This document shows positions 14,737-14,738 of a stretch of DNA of 14,738 nucleotides, piece by piece (the first letter of the stretch is position 1; every line of letters begins with the position of its first letter). The notes beneath the pieces are model-generated. The model ran no database searches and was not told where the DNA came from. It saw only the letters and a program-made list of their open reading frames with translations. Source of the DNA: Treponema sp. (lineage in GTDB: Bacteria; Spirochaetota; Spirochaetia; Treponematales; Breznakiellaceae); NCBI GenBank assembly GCA_031275535.1, contig JAISOR010000079.1:1-14738 (forward strand). The letters are read 5' to 3'. Position numbers and translations under genes: made by a program.

Positions 14737-14738
14737 CT

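Noticed and set aside
14621..14738. Possible CRISPR array
   Set aside because: Palindromes are unequal, adjacent and share only a short core; there are no regular direct repeats with unique spacers.

Overview
The window looks like a chromosomal segment from a GC-rich spirochaete of the Treponema/termite-gut type. That assignment is an inference from the gene set, the MFS-HEAT fusion and the palindromic intergenic repeats; no marker gene in the window fixes the taxonomy. It holds 13 convincing genes. GC-rich, closely packed coding blocks are separated by AT-rich or palindrome-rich intergenic DNA.

Left part (1-1258, + strand). The first 88 bases are the 3' end of a group II intron (domains V and VI); the rest of that element lies outside the window. 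After an AT-rich gap with a good sigma70-type promoter come a small nitroreductase-family gene and a DUF3842 gene, translationally coupled through an ATGA overlap.

Middle-left part (1259-4913, + strand). A 647-base gap carries degenerate 7-bp repeats, several inverted repeats, a promoter with a perfect TTGACA, and a roughly 175-nt leader packed with hairpins, four of which present the same AUGAA loop. The leader precedes larE-larC-larB, three overlapping genes that make the nickel-pincer nucleotide (NPN) cofactor from nicotinic acid adenine dinucleotide. LarB carboxylates and hydrolyses NaAD, LarE adds two sulfurs, and LarC inserts nickel with CTP. The LarE has the three-cysteine signature of the Fe-S type. 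The LarC carries an unusually long His-rich insert. No larA-type user enzyme is in the window.

Middle-right part (4822-12101, - strand). A bacteriohemerythrin gene overlaps the end of larB convergently. Upstream of it on the same strand is a complete, tightly overlapped tryptophan operon, trpE-trpG-trpD-trpC-trpF-trpB-trpA, encoding every step from chorismate to tryptophan. It has a strong promoter whose -10/start region is covered by a perfect 9-bp inverted repeat plus a third half-site. It also has a hairpin between trpG and trpD, and trpF contains an apparent in-frame insertion with a palindromic core.

Right part (12220-14738, + strand). A divergent gene encodes an MFS-like membrane domain fused to cytoplasmic HEAT-type repeats. 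It is followed by three tandem perfect or near-perfect palindromes that run to the window edge and look like a dispersed intergenic repeat family. The best candidates for something undescribed are the AUGAA-hairpin leader in front of larECB, the trp operator/leader, and the 3' palindrome cluster.
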